A stretch of 15,800 bases of DNA from an uncultured Eubacteriaceae bacterium. Its GTDB lineage: Bacteria; Bacillota; Clostridia; Eubacteriales; Eubacteriaceae. The notes under the pieces were generated by a model that saw only the letters and a program-made list of their open reading frames with translations, had not been told where the DNA came from and made no database searches. The stretch's first letter is position 1; every line of letters begins with the position of its first letter. Location of the stretch: NCBI GenBank assembly GCA_947625175.1, contig CANQNI010000014.1, positions 1 through 15,800 on the forward strand, in the 5' to 3' direction. Positions 1-7,456 of this stretch are shown piece by piece. A program made the translations under genes and the position numbers.

Positions 1-511
1 TTTCTTTGGATTTTTCAATTTGTTTAGCTGTAGACATATACTCCAGAGTTCTCATATTATGAAGTCTATCAACTAACTTAATAATAATAATTCGAATATC
101 ATTAGACATTGAAAGAACCATCTTCCGGATATATTCAGCCTGAGATTCTTCTTTAGATTGATAACTTAAACGGGTTATTTTAGAAACACTTTCAACCATA
201 TAAGCAATTTGTTCATTAAATAACTCTTCTAAATCATCATAGGTATATTTGGTATCCTCGATAACATCATGTAAGAGAGCTGCGATAATAGTTTCAACAT
301 CCATATGATACTTAGCCAGAATATAAGCTACAGTTACTGGATGAACTATATAAGGTTCTCCGGAACGTCTTCTTTGCGCACCATGAGCTTCTTTTGCTAA
401 TTCGTAAGCTTTCTCAATTAAATCAGTTTTGCTATCGGGATAATTACTTTTTACTATCTCAATAATATCTTGTACTCGAGTGTCTATAGCATCGAAATTA
501 TCATCAAACAA
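1..511 (-). CDS. relA: Bifunctional (p)ppGpp synthetase/hydrolase Rel (RelA/SpoT family), N-terminal part, cut by window edge
   Basis: Rel proteins make and degrade (p)ppGpp to run the stringent response. Only the first 170 codons are inside the window; the synthetase and regulatory domains would lie beyond the left edge. The visible part is the HD hydrolase domain: a GEPYIVHP segment (residues 51-58), the metal-binding HDVIEDT (81-87), and KLVDRLHNMRTL (145-156) with the conserved Asp at 148. All hydrolase motifs are intact, unlike gammaproteobacterial RelA, so a bifunctional Rel is expected. I chose a TTG start at 509-511 because a strong AAAGGAG lies six bases upstream, the reading frame has no upstream ATG, and the next in-frame ATG is at codon 70, inside the domain. 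The gene follows apt by about 32 bases with no terminator between, and recJ-apt-rel is a common Bacillota string. The family call is very sure; the start is likely. Confidence 0.95.
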   Translation of the reverse strand, partial: MFDDNFDAIDTRVQDIIEIVKSNYPDSKTDLIEKAYELAKEAHGAQRRRSGEPYIVHPVTVAYILAKYHMDVETIIAALLHDVIEDTKYTYDDLEELFNEQIAYMVESVSKITRLSYQSKEESQAEYIRKMVLSMSNDIRIIIIKLVDRLHNMRTLEYMSTAKQIEKSKE

Positions 512-517
512 AGCTCT

Positions 518-524
518 CTCCTTT
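518..524 (-). promoter_or_regulatory. Shine-Dalgarno of rel, supports a TTG start
   Basis: On the minus strand AAAGGAG lies six bases before the TTG at 509-511. It is among the best ribosome binding sites in the window and is the main reason for accepting a non-ATG start for rel. A nearby ATG a few bases further on is in the wrong frame. Confidence 0.75.
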
Positions 525-543
525 CTAAAACAAATTATGAGGA

Positions 544-1062
544 TTAAATGTTATATTCTATAAAACTTTCGTAAGGATAATCTTTAAGTAATTCTCTCCC
601 TTTTAAATCAGTTAATTCAATTAAGGTTAAAACGGATACAATATCTCCCCCTAATTTTTCAACAAGATCACAGGTAGCTTTTAACGTACCACCTGTTGCT
701 AGTAGGTCATCAAGTACAATAACTTTATCCCCTTTATTAATACTTTTTTCCTGCATTTCGATGGCATCATTACCATATTCCAAACTATAACTTTCACTGA
801 CAATATCTCCTGGTAATTTTCCGGGTTTTCTTGCCGGAACGAAACCAATTCCTAAAGCATAAGCTAATGGACAACCTAAGATATAACCACGTGATTCAGT
901 TGAAACAACTTTTGTTGCTCCTAGATCCTTTGTCTTTTCCACTAACGTATCGATAGCTTGCTTATAAGCCTGGGGATCTTCAGTAAGAGAATTGATATCT
1001 TTAAAACTTATACCTTCCTTGGGAAATCCTTCATAAATATCTATTTTTTCTTTTAAATCCAT
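544..1062 (-). CDS. apt: Adenine phosphoribosyltransferase
   Basis: Apt converts adenine and PRPP to AMP and pyrophosphate in cytoplasmic purine salvage. The protein has 172 residues, the usual size. It shows the family hallmarks in order: the ESRGY segment (56-60), the ARKPGKLP substrate loop (77-84), and the PRPP-binding motif VIVLDDLLATGGT (114-126) with its Asp pair. The Shine-Dalgarno TTAGGA overlaps the TAG stop of recJ, eight bases upstream, so translation is probably coupled to recJ. The recJ-apt-rel order is conserved in many Bacillota. Nothing is missing or odd in the protein. Confidence 0.97.
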   Translation of the reverse strand: MDLKEKIDIYEGFPKEGISFKDINSLTEDPQAYKQAIDTLVEKTKDLGATKVVSTESRGYILGCPLAYALGIGFVPARKPGKLPGDIVSESYSLEYGNDAIEMQEKSINKGDKVIVLDDLLATGGTLKATCDLVEKLGGDIVSVLTLIELTDLKGRELLKDYPYESFIEYNI

Positions 1063-1070
1063 ATTATGTC

Positions 1071-3095
1071 CTAACTGTTTTTAAATAATTTAAAAGTTTT
1101 AGTATTCTTGAGTTCTACTTTTTGAGTTTGAGGAATGATTTGAAATTTTAAAACTCCATCTTTATAGTCATATTGAATTAAATTCGCTTCTTTTAGTATA
1201 TTTAATGCAATGACTAAATCAACTAAAGTAGTATTGGATTTTTTTATAAAATCTTTTACGTAAAACCCACGTGAATTAACTTTTTTAGCCAGCTTATACA
1301 GTTTGACGAGAAAATTTCGATTAATTAAATTTCTTTTTCCGAACATTGAAAGCTCGTTTTGGATTTCTTCTGCGGATAGAGAATTTTTAACTAAATCGTC
1401 TATATATTTAAAATTTTTAAAAGGATCTATTTTCTGATCAAGTAATATAAGTTGAATATTTTCATTATAGCAATTTCTTCTTATCTTTGCTAAAAAAGAA
1501 TAGCCTTGTTGTTTAGGGAAATCGATATCTTGTTCGTTAAAAAAAACACAATTTAGCTGATTACAATTAAAAGTAAGATGATTATTATTTTTGCCAATAA
1601 GTCTAGGATTAGAAACTACCGGATTAGTTATTTTAAATACAGGTTCCGGATTAGAAACACCGAATGGTTCTAGTTTTTCAAGGTCAGTTAGAAGACTTTT
1701 ATCTATTTTACTTATATCTATCTCCAAATCATAGTTTATTTCTTTTATTGTCTCTTTCTTTAAACCTTGGTCTTTGGCATATTTTAAAATAGATTCTTTA
1801 AAATCTTTTAGATCTTTTTTATTTATAGTTAAACCGGCTGCCTGATTATGACCACCATATTTAATGAGATATTCTTTGGAAATATCTAAAGCTTCAAAGA
1901 TATTAAAACCAGGAACGCTTCTACATGAGCCATGACCAATATCGTTTTCATCAAAAGAAATAATAATTACTGGTTTGTAAAATTCTTCTTGAATTTTACT
2001 TGCTACTATACCAATAACACCCTGATGCCAATGTTTATTCGAAATAATAAGAACTTCTTCATCTATTTGTTCATCTATTATCTTTTTTCTGGCTTCATCT
2101 AAAATTTCATTTTCAATTTGACAACGATCAGAATTTAGTTCAAACAAATATTCAGTTATATTTTCAATTTGATCACAATCATTTGTTGTAAAAAGTTCAA
2201 TTATTTTATCAGCATTACCGATTCTACCTGCAGCATTTATCATAGGAGCAATTCGAAAACCAATGTTTCCTACACTCAGTTTATCCAACTGTGCCTTCTT
2301 ATATAATGAATTTAGCGCTTTATTCCTAATTCCTTTTGAGTTCATCTGGTTTAACATAACTTTCACTAAGTCTCTATTGAAGTTTCTTAACTCTACTATG
2401 TCTGCTATAGTAGCAATGGTTACTAATTCAGCATATTCACGCTTTTTAAAGTTAGGTAAACAGAGTATTTCATTTAACGCTAAAATAAGGAGAAAACTAA
2501 CTCCGGCACCACAAATTTCTTTGAAATAATTGTTTTGTTCACATTTGAAGTCAATAATGTTTGATGAATCAGGTAATTTTTCATGATAATTATGATGATC
2601 TGTAATAATAATATCCATCCCTAATTCTTTAATATAATCAACTTCATTATTTGAGGAAATACCATTATCAACTGTAATTATTAAATTGGTTCCCTGATCT
2701 TTGAGCTTTTTTATAGCTTCTTTATTAAGACCATAGCCTTCTTTTAAGCGATCAGGGATATAATAACTAACATTGCCATCATTATTTTTTAAATAATCGT
2801 AAATTATAGCACTACCAATAGTACCGTCGCAATCAAAATCTCCATAAATTGTTATTTTTTCTTCATTCTCCAAGGCATCGAGTATTCTATCTACAGAGGT
2901 TTGGATAGAGTGGATAAAACTGAGTTCATCAAGATTCTTCAAACCTTCGGTAAAGTAATCGTTTACTTTACTGGGGGAATCAAAATCACGTTCTAAAAGA
3001 ATTTCACTGATAACCGGAGACAGATTAGCACTGGTACTTAAGCTCTCGATTTTATTTTCTTGTATTTCTTTTCTCTTTTTCCAAATTGTTTTCAT
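1071..3095 (-). CDS. recJ: Single-stranded-DNA-specific 5'-3' exonuclease RecJ
   Basis: RecJ degrades single-stranded DNA 5' to 3' in recombination and repair. The 674-residue protein carries the DHH phosphoesterase motifs: DFDCDG (86-91), TVDNG (141-145) and DHH (166-168), then ICGAGV (194-199), RIAPMINAAGR (281-291), HWHQGVIGIVAS (355-366) and the DHHA1 motif GGHNQAAG (414-421). An OB-like region and a C-terminal domain of the type found on Firmicute RecJ follow; the total is about 100 residues shorter than the B. subtilis protein. The ATG start is odd: it has no Shine-Dalgarno and comes four bases after the U-tract of a terminator hairpin that separates it from secF. The N-terminus looks like normal RecJ (MKTIWKKRKE, then an LSPVISEILLERDF segment), so I keep this start. 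recJ is translationally coupled to apt. Confidence 0.96.
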   Translation of the reverse strand: MKTIWKKRKEIQENKIESLSTSANLSPVISEILLERDFDSPSKVNDYFTEGLKNLDELSFIHSIQTSVDRILDALENEEKITIYGDFDCDGTIGSAIIYDYLKNNDGNVSYYIPDRLKEGYGLNKEAIKKLKDQGTNLIITVDNGISSNNEVDYIKELGMDIIITDHHNYHEKLPDSSNIIDFKCEQNNYFKEICGAGVSFLLILALNEILCLPNFKKREYAELVTIATIADIVELRNFNRDLVKVMLNQMNSKGIRNKALNSLYKKAQLDKLSVGNIGFRIAPMINAAGRIGNADKIIELFTTNDCDQIENITEYLFELNSDRCQIENEILDEARKKIIDEQIDEEVLIISNKHWHQGVIGIVASKIQEEFYKPVIIISFDENDIGHGSCRSVPGFNIFEALDISKEYLIKYGGHNQAAGLTINKKDLKDFKESILKYAKDQGLKKETIKEINYDLEIDISKIDKSLLTDLEKLEPFGVSNPEPVFKITNPVVSNPRLIGKNNNHLTFNCNQLNCVFFNEQDIDFPKQQGYSFLAKIRRNCYNENIQLILLDQKIDPFKNFKYIDDLVKNSLSAEEIQNELSMFGKRNLINRNFLVKLYKLAKKVNSRGFYVKDFIKKSNTTLVDLVIALNILKEANLIQYDYKDGVLKFQIIPQTQKVELKNTKTFKLFKNS

Positions 3096-3099
3096 AACG

Positions 3100-3126
3100 A
3101 AAAAAGGTCGAACTTAAAGCCCGACC
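3100..3126 (-). terminator. Intrinsic terminator between secF and recJ
   Basis: The minus-strand RNA forms an eight-base-pair stem, GGUCGGGC pairing with GUUCGACC (two G-U pairs), with a five-base UUUAA loop, followed at once by six U. It begins five bases after the secF stop, and the U-tract ends four bases before the recJ ATG. It would end the gltX-secD-secF transcript. No promoter can be seen between it and recJ, so it may work as a partial terminator or attenuator. Confidence 0.8.
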
Positions 3127-3131
3127 AAATT

Positions 3132-4043
3132 TTATGCTTGCGAAGTTTTCTGTTTTCCTTTTTTCTGTCCAATATGAAATGGATTCTTTTCTCTTAATAC
3201 TAACCAAATAGGAGTTGCTACACAAATAGAAGCATAAGTACTTATAACAATACCTATGATAATTGGTAATGCAAAACTTTGAATATCTTCTACACCAAAG
3301 ATATAGATTGCACCAATAGCTAAGAGAGTTGTAATTGAAGTATATAAACTACGTTTTATAGTTTCTCTAGCTGAGGTATTAACAATAGTATTTAAATTAC
3401 CATTTGGAGACATTTCAAGATTTTCACGAATTCTATCAAATACAACGATAGTATCGTTAATACCATAACCAAGAATGGTTAAGATAGCAGCGATAAAAGG
3501 CGTATTAACCTGAATTCTAAAGAGCGAGTAACATCCAATAACAACTAGAATATCAAACATGAGTGAAAGAATAGCTGCAATACCATAATAAAGTTGGAAT
3601 CTGAAAGTAATATAAACTAACATTAACAAAACAGATACTGCTACAGCTAACAATGCATTTCTAGTCATTTCACTACCAACAGTAGCCGATACTGTATCAA
3701 CAGAAATTAAATCAGAATCTTTTAATTTGTATTTGTCTTTAAAGGCATTAAAGATTTCCTGACGTTGTTCGGTAGATAAATCCTGATTTGTTGAAATAAC
3801 TACTGTTTCAGCGTTATCACCTGAATAAGTAATGGTAGCATTATCATCATACTTACTCATGATATCTCTGATTTCGTTTGAATCAAATTGTTTATGTAAA
3901 TCTATTGTAATAATTGTTCCACCAACAAAGTCGATACCAAAATTAAGTCCTTGAATAGCTAAAGATCCAATAGAGACAATTACTAAAATAGCTATTATAC
4001 TAAACCAAATTTTTAAGTTTTGAGCAATTTTTAGTTCCTTCAT
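3132..4043 (-). CDS. secF: Protein translocase subunit SecF
   Basis: SecF works with SecD in the membrane to pull exported proteins out of SecYEG using the ion gradient. The 303-residue protein has a first membrane segment (about 12-32), the conserved NFGIDFVGG (34-42) opening an extracytoplasmic domain, then five membrane segments from about 130 to 285. The family motif GYGINDTIVVFDRIRE is at 192-207. The C-terminus is basic (KKGKQK), consistent with a cytoplasmic tail. The start overlaps the secD stop by four bases (ATGA), and AAGGAGG lies ten bases upstream inside secD, so the two are translated together. SecD and SecF are separate proteins here, unlike the fused SecDF of Bacillus. A terminator follows immediately. 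Confidence 0.96.
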   Translation of the reverse strand: MKELKIAQNLKIWFSIIAILVIVSIGSLAIQGLNFGIDFVGGTIITIDLHKQFDSNEIRDIMSKYDDNATITYSGDNAETVVISTNQDLSTEQRQEIFNAFKDKYKLKDSDLISVDTVSATVGSEMTRNALLAVAVSVLLMLVYITFRFQLYYGIAAILSLMFDILVVIGCYSLFRIQVNTPFIAAILTILGYGINDTIVVFDRIRENLEMSPNGNLNTIVNTSARETIKRSLYTSITTLLAIGAIYIFGVEDIQSFALPIIIGIVISTYASICVATPIWLVLREKNPFHIGQKKGKQKTSQA

Positions 4044-5335
4044 GCAGCAGGTGCCTCCTTAATACCAAGAATTTTAGGATTATTTAAAATTCTTGACTGA
4101 ATTAATAAGGTAATTAAATATCTAGTTACAAGAACCGCTGTAAATAAACTCAGAATAATACCAATAACTAAGGTGACAGCAAATCCCTGGACACTACCGC
4201 TACCCATGAAATATAAGACAAAACCAGCAATTAAAGTAGTAACGTTTGAGTCTATAATTGTTCTCATAGCACGTTTGAAGCCATTTTCTATTGCCACCTG
4301 ATAAGATCTTCCTTTTGAAGCTTCATCTTTAATTCTTTCAAATATAATAACATTAGCATCAACTGCCATCCCTATTGATAGTAACAAACCAGCTATACCA
4401 GGTAAAGTTAGAGTAACTCCTAGGGCTGCTATAATTAAGAAATCTAAGAGAATATAAACTATTAAAGCAATATCAGCAATAAATCCAAGACCTCTATAAA
4501 CTATTAAGATAAATAGTAACACTGCTAAAATACCAATTATTCCAGCCCGGATACTCTGTTGTAATGAATCCTGGCCTAGAGTTGGTCCAACTGTTGTAAC
4601 CTGTAATGGGGATAATGTTAGTGGTAAAGCTCCTCCCTGAATAAGATCAGCAAGATTTGAAGCTTCTTCTGCATCTTTCATCCCTGTAATAACAGCATTA
4701 CCATCACTAATTACAGCTTGAACTGTTGGTGCTGAAATCACTTCATCATCCAGTTTAATTGAGATAACCTGACCTTGGAATTCTTGAGTTGCTTTAGCAA
4801 AAGCCTCAGTTCCCTGATCATTAAATTGAAGTTGAACAACATATTGCTGTAAACCGTTTTCCTCTTGTTGAACCGCTTTCGCGGAGGCAACTTCACTACC
4901 ATCTAAGATTACTTTATCATCAGGTCCAACAAATTCCAGTTTAGCTGTTTTACCAATCATATCTAAGGCTTCCTGTTGATTTTGGATAGACGGTATTGAA
5001 ACACGAATTCTGTCATCTCCTTGTTGAGATACTGTTGATTCATTGACTCCTAGATTATTAATACGGTTTTCTAAAGCAGTAACCGTTGCCTGCATTTCTT
5101 CACTGGTTACATCTCCAGATTCAGCTGATGCCTGAAGGACTACGTTGATACCACCAGTTAAATCCAAACCATATTTTATATGTTCTGGAATATCTCCTAT
5201 ATCGTAAACTCCAATTGGAATGCCGATAAAGAGAATATAACCAATTAGACATAATAAAACTACAAAGGTTCCCAATTGCAAACGAGCTTTTGTAGCTTCA
5301 CTCATTCTCTTTCTTGCTTTCTTTCTTCTACTCAT
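4040..5335 (-). CDS. secD: Protein translocase subunit SecD
   Basis: SecD is the partner of SecF in ion-gradient-driven late steps of Sec export. The 431-residue protein starts with a strongly basic cytoplasmic tail (residues 1-18) and a membrane segment (about 21-42). YGLDLTGG (55-62) opens the extracytoplasmic P1 region, which ends near residue 255. Five membrane segments follow (about 262-412), including the hallmark GMAVDANVIIFERIKDE (322-338). The protein is much shorter than E. coli SecD because the periplasmic head is small, as is usual in Gram-positive relatives. It overlaps the gltX 3' end by eight bases, with an AGAGGA Shine-Dalgarno inside gltX, and overlaps secF by four bases, so gltX-secD-secF is a tight unit. 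Confidence 0.96.
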   Translation of the reverse strand: MSRRKKARKRMSEATKARLQLGTFVVLLCLIGYILFIGIPIGVYDIGDIPEHIKYGLDLTGGINVVLQASAESGDVTSEEMQATVTALENRINNLGVNESTVSQQGDDRIRVSIPSIQNQQEALDMIGKTAKLEFVGPDDKVILDGSEVASAKAVQQEENGLQQYVVQLQFNDQGTEAFAKATQEFQGQVISIKLDDEVISAPTVQAVISDGNAVITGMKDAEEASNLADLIQGGALPLTLSPLQVTTVGPTLGQDSLQQSIRAGIIGILAVLLFILIVYRGLGFIADIALIVYILLDFLIIAALGVTLTLPGIAGLLLSIGMAVDANVIIFERIKDEASKGRSYQVAIENGFKRAMRTIIDSNVTTLIAGFVLYFMGSGSVQGFAVTLVIGIILSLFTAVLVTRYLITLLIQSRILNNPKILGIKEAPAA

Positions 5336-6791
5336 TACTTTCCTCTACTAAATTTTTGACTTTGTCTAATCTAGCTAAAACCTCTTCTTTTCCTAAAACT
5401 TCCATAATTAAGCTTAGATCAGGACCATGCATTTGTCCTGTTAAGAAAATCCTGGTAGGCATATAGAGCATTTTACCTTTAACTTTTTCTGCCTTATGTT
5501 CTTTCTGGATTTCCTTTAAAATTTTTTGAGCTTTTTCTGAAGTTAATTCATCTACTTCAGAAATTTTCTCTATTAATGCATTATATAAAATAGGAACACT
5601 ATCCTCTTTTAACAATTCAAGCATCTCCGGATCTGAAATTTCAAAATTACTCTTTAAAAACTCATCTAAAATTTCAGGCCCTTGTGCCAAATATTCTAAT
5701 CTATCTTTTAATAAGTTAACAATTTGAGGAGTTAATTCTATTTCTGTTTCTTTAAAAAAAGGCCTTAATTTTTCAAATAGTTCTTCATCAGTTAAATTTT
5801 TAATATACTGACTGTTAATCCAGTTAAGCTTATTTATATCAAATATAGCTCCTGTTGTATTAATTCGATTTAAATCGAACTCTTTAACCAATTCTTCTAA
5901 GGAAAAGATTTCCTGATTATCTTCAGGACTCCATCCTAGTAAAGCTAAGTAATTAACTAAAGCTTCTGGTAAATACCCCTTATTTAAAAAGCTTTCAACA
6001 GAAACATCTCCCTCACGCTTACTTAGTTTTTTTCTATTTTTATTAAGTATATTAGATAAGTGATAGAATCGTGGTTTTTCCCACCCAAAGAGTTCATATA
6101 AATAACTGTGTTTTGGCGTTGATGGAAGCCATTCTTCCCCCCTAATTATATCGGTTATCCCCATTAGGTGATCATCAACTACCACAGCAAAATGATAGGT
6201 CGGAAATCCGTCTGCTTTTATTAATACCTGATCATCCAGATCATTGGTGTTTACAGTTATATCCCCTCTTATTTCATCTTTAAAAGAAATATCTTTATTT
6301 TCAGGTAACTTTAGACGAATAACATATTCATCTCCACGGTCTAACCTTTCTTTTATTTCGGTTTCGCTTAAATCTCGGCAACGACCATCATATTTTGGGG
6401 TTTGTCCATTCTTTATCTGCTCTTCCCTAACTGTTTCTAAACGTTCTTTTGAGCAAAAACAATAATAGGCATTACCAGAATCAATTAATTTTTTTATATA
6501 GTTTTGGTAAATCGGAAGCCGTTGAGATTGAATATATGGTCCCTTTTCACCAGTTTGAGTTATTTCTTCTTCTAAAACTAAACCTTCATCAGGAATGATT
6601 TTAGTTTGATAAAGGGCATTTAATAATGTTTCAACAGAATTCTCTTTTAATCTTGTTCTATCTGTATCTTCTAATCTTAGAATAAAACTTCCGTTATTTT
6701 TTTTTGCATATAGATAATTATACAAAGCCGTTCTTAAGCTCCCAACGTGAACATCCCCTGTTGGACTGGGAGCAAATCTACTACGTATCAT
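5328..6791 (-). CDS. gltX: Glutamate--tRNA ligase
   Basis: GltX charges tRNA-Glu with glutamate using ATP. The 487-residue class I synthetase has the HIGH-type motif as HVGS within FAPSPTGDVHVGS (6-18), the EDTDRTR segment (41-47), and the KMSKS loop as KLSKRE (255-260). A CFC pair (111-113) with a further Cys at 138 resembles the zinc-binding knuckle of some GluRS; the usual His after the third Cys is Asp here, so zinc binding is uncertain. The C-terminal anticodon-binding domain is present. Whether it also mischarges tRNA-Gln cannot be told from the window, as no gatCAB or glnS is present. GAGG lies five bases before the ATG. A candidate promoter lies upstream, and the stop codon overlaps secD. 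Confidence 0.96.
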   Translation of the reverse strand: MIRSRFAPSPTGDVHVGSLRTALYNYLYAKKNNGSFILRLEDTDRTRLKENSVETLLNALYQTKIIPDEGLVLEEEITQTGEKGPYIQSQRLPIYQNYIKKLIDSGNAYYCFCSKERLETVREEQIKNGQTPKYDGRCRDLSETEIKERLDRGDEYVIRLKLPENKDISFKDEIRGDITVNTNDLDDQVLIKADGFPTYHFAVVVDDHLMGITDIIRGEEWLPSTPKHSYLYELFGWEKPRFYHLSNILNKNRKKLSKREGDVSVESFLNKGYLPEALVNYLALLGWSPEDNQEIFSLEELVKEFDLNRINTTGAIFDINKLNWINSQYIKNLTDEELFEKLRPFFKETEIELTPQIVNLLKDRLEYLAQGPEILDEFLKSNFEISDPEMLELLKEDSVPILYNALIEKISEVDELTSEKAQKILKEIQKEHKAEKVKGKMLYMPTRIFLTGQMHGPDLSLIMEVLGKEEVLARLDKVKNLVEESNE

Positions 6792-6818
6792 TACAACCTC
6801 ATTTACACAAAAATAGAT

Positions 6819-6847
6819 TCTATAATAATTATCTTAATAATTGTTAA
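6819..6847 (-). promoter_or_regulatory. Candidate sigma-A-type promoter for gltX-secD-secF
   Basis: In the 67-base gap between engB and gltX the minus strand shows TTAACA, a 17-base spacer and TATAGA. The -35 differs from consensus at one position and the -10 at two. The spacer holds an AATTAT/ATAATT inverted repeat around four bases. The region is very AT-rich, so a chance match is possible, but the placement is right and this is one of the few gaps in the window. Confidence 0.5.
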
Positions 6848-6858
6848 AAATTTTTAAT

Positions 6859-7455
6859 TTAATCGATTTCTAAATGCTTATTAATTTGTTTCCAGGCTTG
6901 ATCGTAACCCATTTTCTTGTTAGAGAATGGAATTAAGGTATCTTCTATCTCTAATTCTAATAGTTCTTTAACTTTCTTCATGTTTTTATCAAATACTTTA
7001 CTTTTAACTTTATCTGCTTTAGTAGCAATAACAATCGGGTTAAGATTATAGTATTTTAACCAGTTATACATTAAAATATCATCTTCTGTTGGTCCAACCC
7101 GACTATCTACGAGCAAAAATACTTCCGCAATATTTTCTCTTTTGAGAAGATATTCTTCTATCATTTCTCCCCATTTTTTTCTTTCTTTTTTAGATACTTT
7201 TGCATAACCATATCCAGGCATATCGACAAAGACAAACGGACCATTTTCTGAATCGATGTCATAAAAATTCATAGTTTGAGTTTTCCCTGGTTGTGAACTG
7301 GTTCTTGCTAAATTTTTCCGACCTAACAAAGTATTAATAAATGTGGATTTTCCTACATTAGAGCGGCCTAATAAAACAAATTCCGGATTACTATTTTCCG
7401 GATATTGTGATCTTTTTACTGCACTTATTATTAGTTCGGCATTTTTAATTTTCAT
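6859..7455 (-). CDS. engB: Ribosome biogenesis GTPase EngB (YihA/YsxC)
   Basis: EngB (YsxC in B. subtilis) is a TRAFAC-class GTPase needed for large ribosomal subunit assembly. The 198-residue protein has all GTPase motifs: G1 GRSNVGKST (30-38), the switch I region TSSQPGKT (52-59), G3 DMPG within VDMPGYGYAK (77-86), G4 TKAD (145-148) and G5 near FSN (177-179). The PGYGYAK segment is specific to this family. The ATG follows the lon stop by one base and no convincing Shine-Dalgarno is visible, so initiation probably depends on ribosomes finishing lon. The lon-engB pair is widely conserved in Bacillota. No terminator is seen after it. Confidence 0.97.
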   Translation of the reverse strand: MKIKNAELIISAVKRSQYPENSNPEFVLLGRSNVGKSTFINTLLGRKNLARTSSQPGKTQTMNFYDIDSENGPFVFVDMPGYGYAKVSKKERKKWGEMIEEYLLKRENIAEVFLLVDSRVGPTEDDILMYNWLKYYNLNPIVIATKADKVKSKVFDKNMKKVKELLELEIEDTLIPFSNKKMGYDQAWKQINKHLEID

Positions 7456-7456
7456 T

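Noticed and set aside
2263..2529. Open frame of 88 codons on the plus strand inside recJ
   Set aside because: It is fully antisense to the conserved RecJ core, has no ribosome binding site or recognisable domain, and is a shadow.
6244..6465. Open frame of 73 codons on the plus strand inside gltX
   Set aside because: Antisense to well-conserved GltX sequence, with low-complexity translation and no start signal.
6841..6858. AAAAATTTTT palindrome after engB as a terminator
   Set aside because: The stem would be A-U only, with no GC core and no separate U-tract, so it is not a credible terminator.
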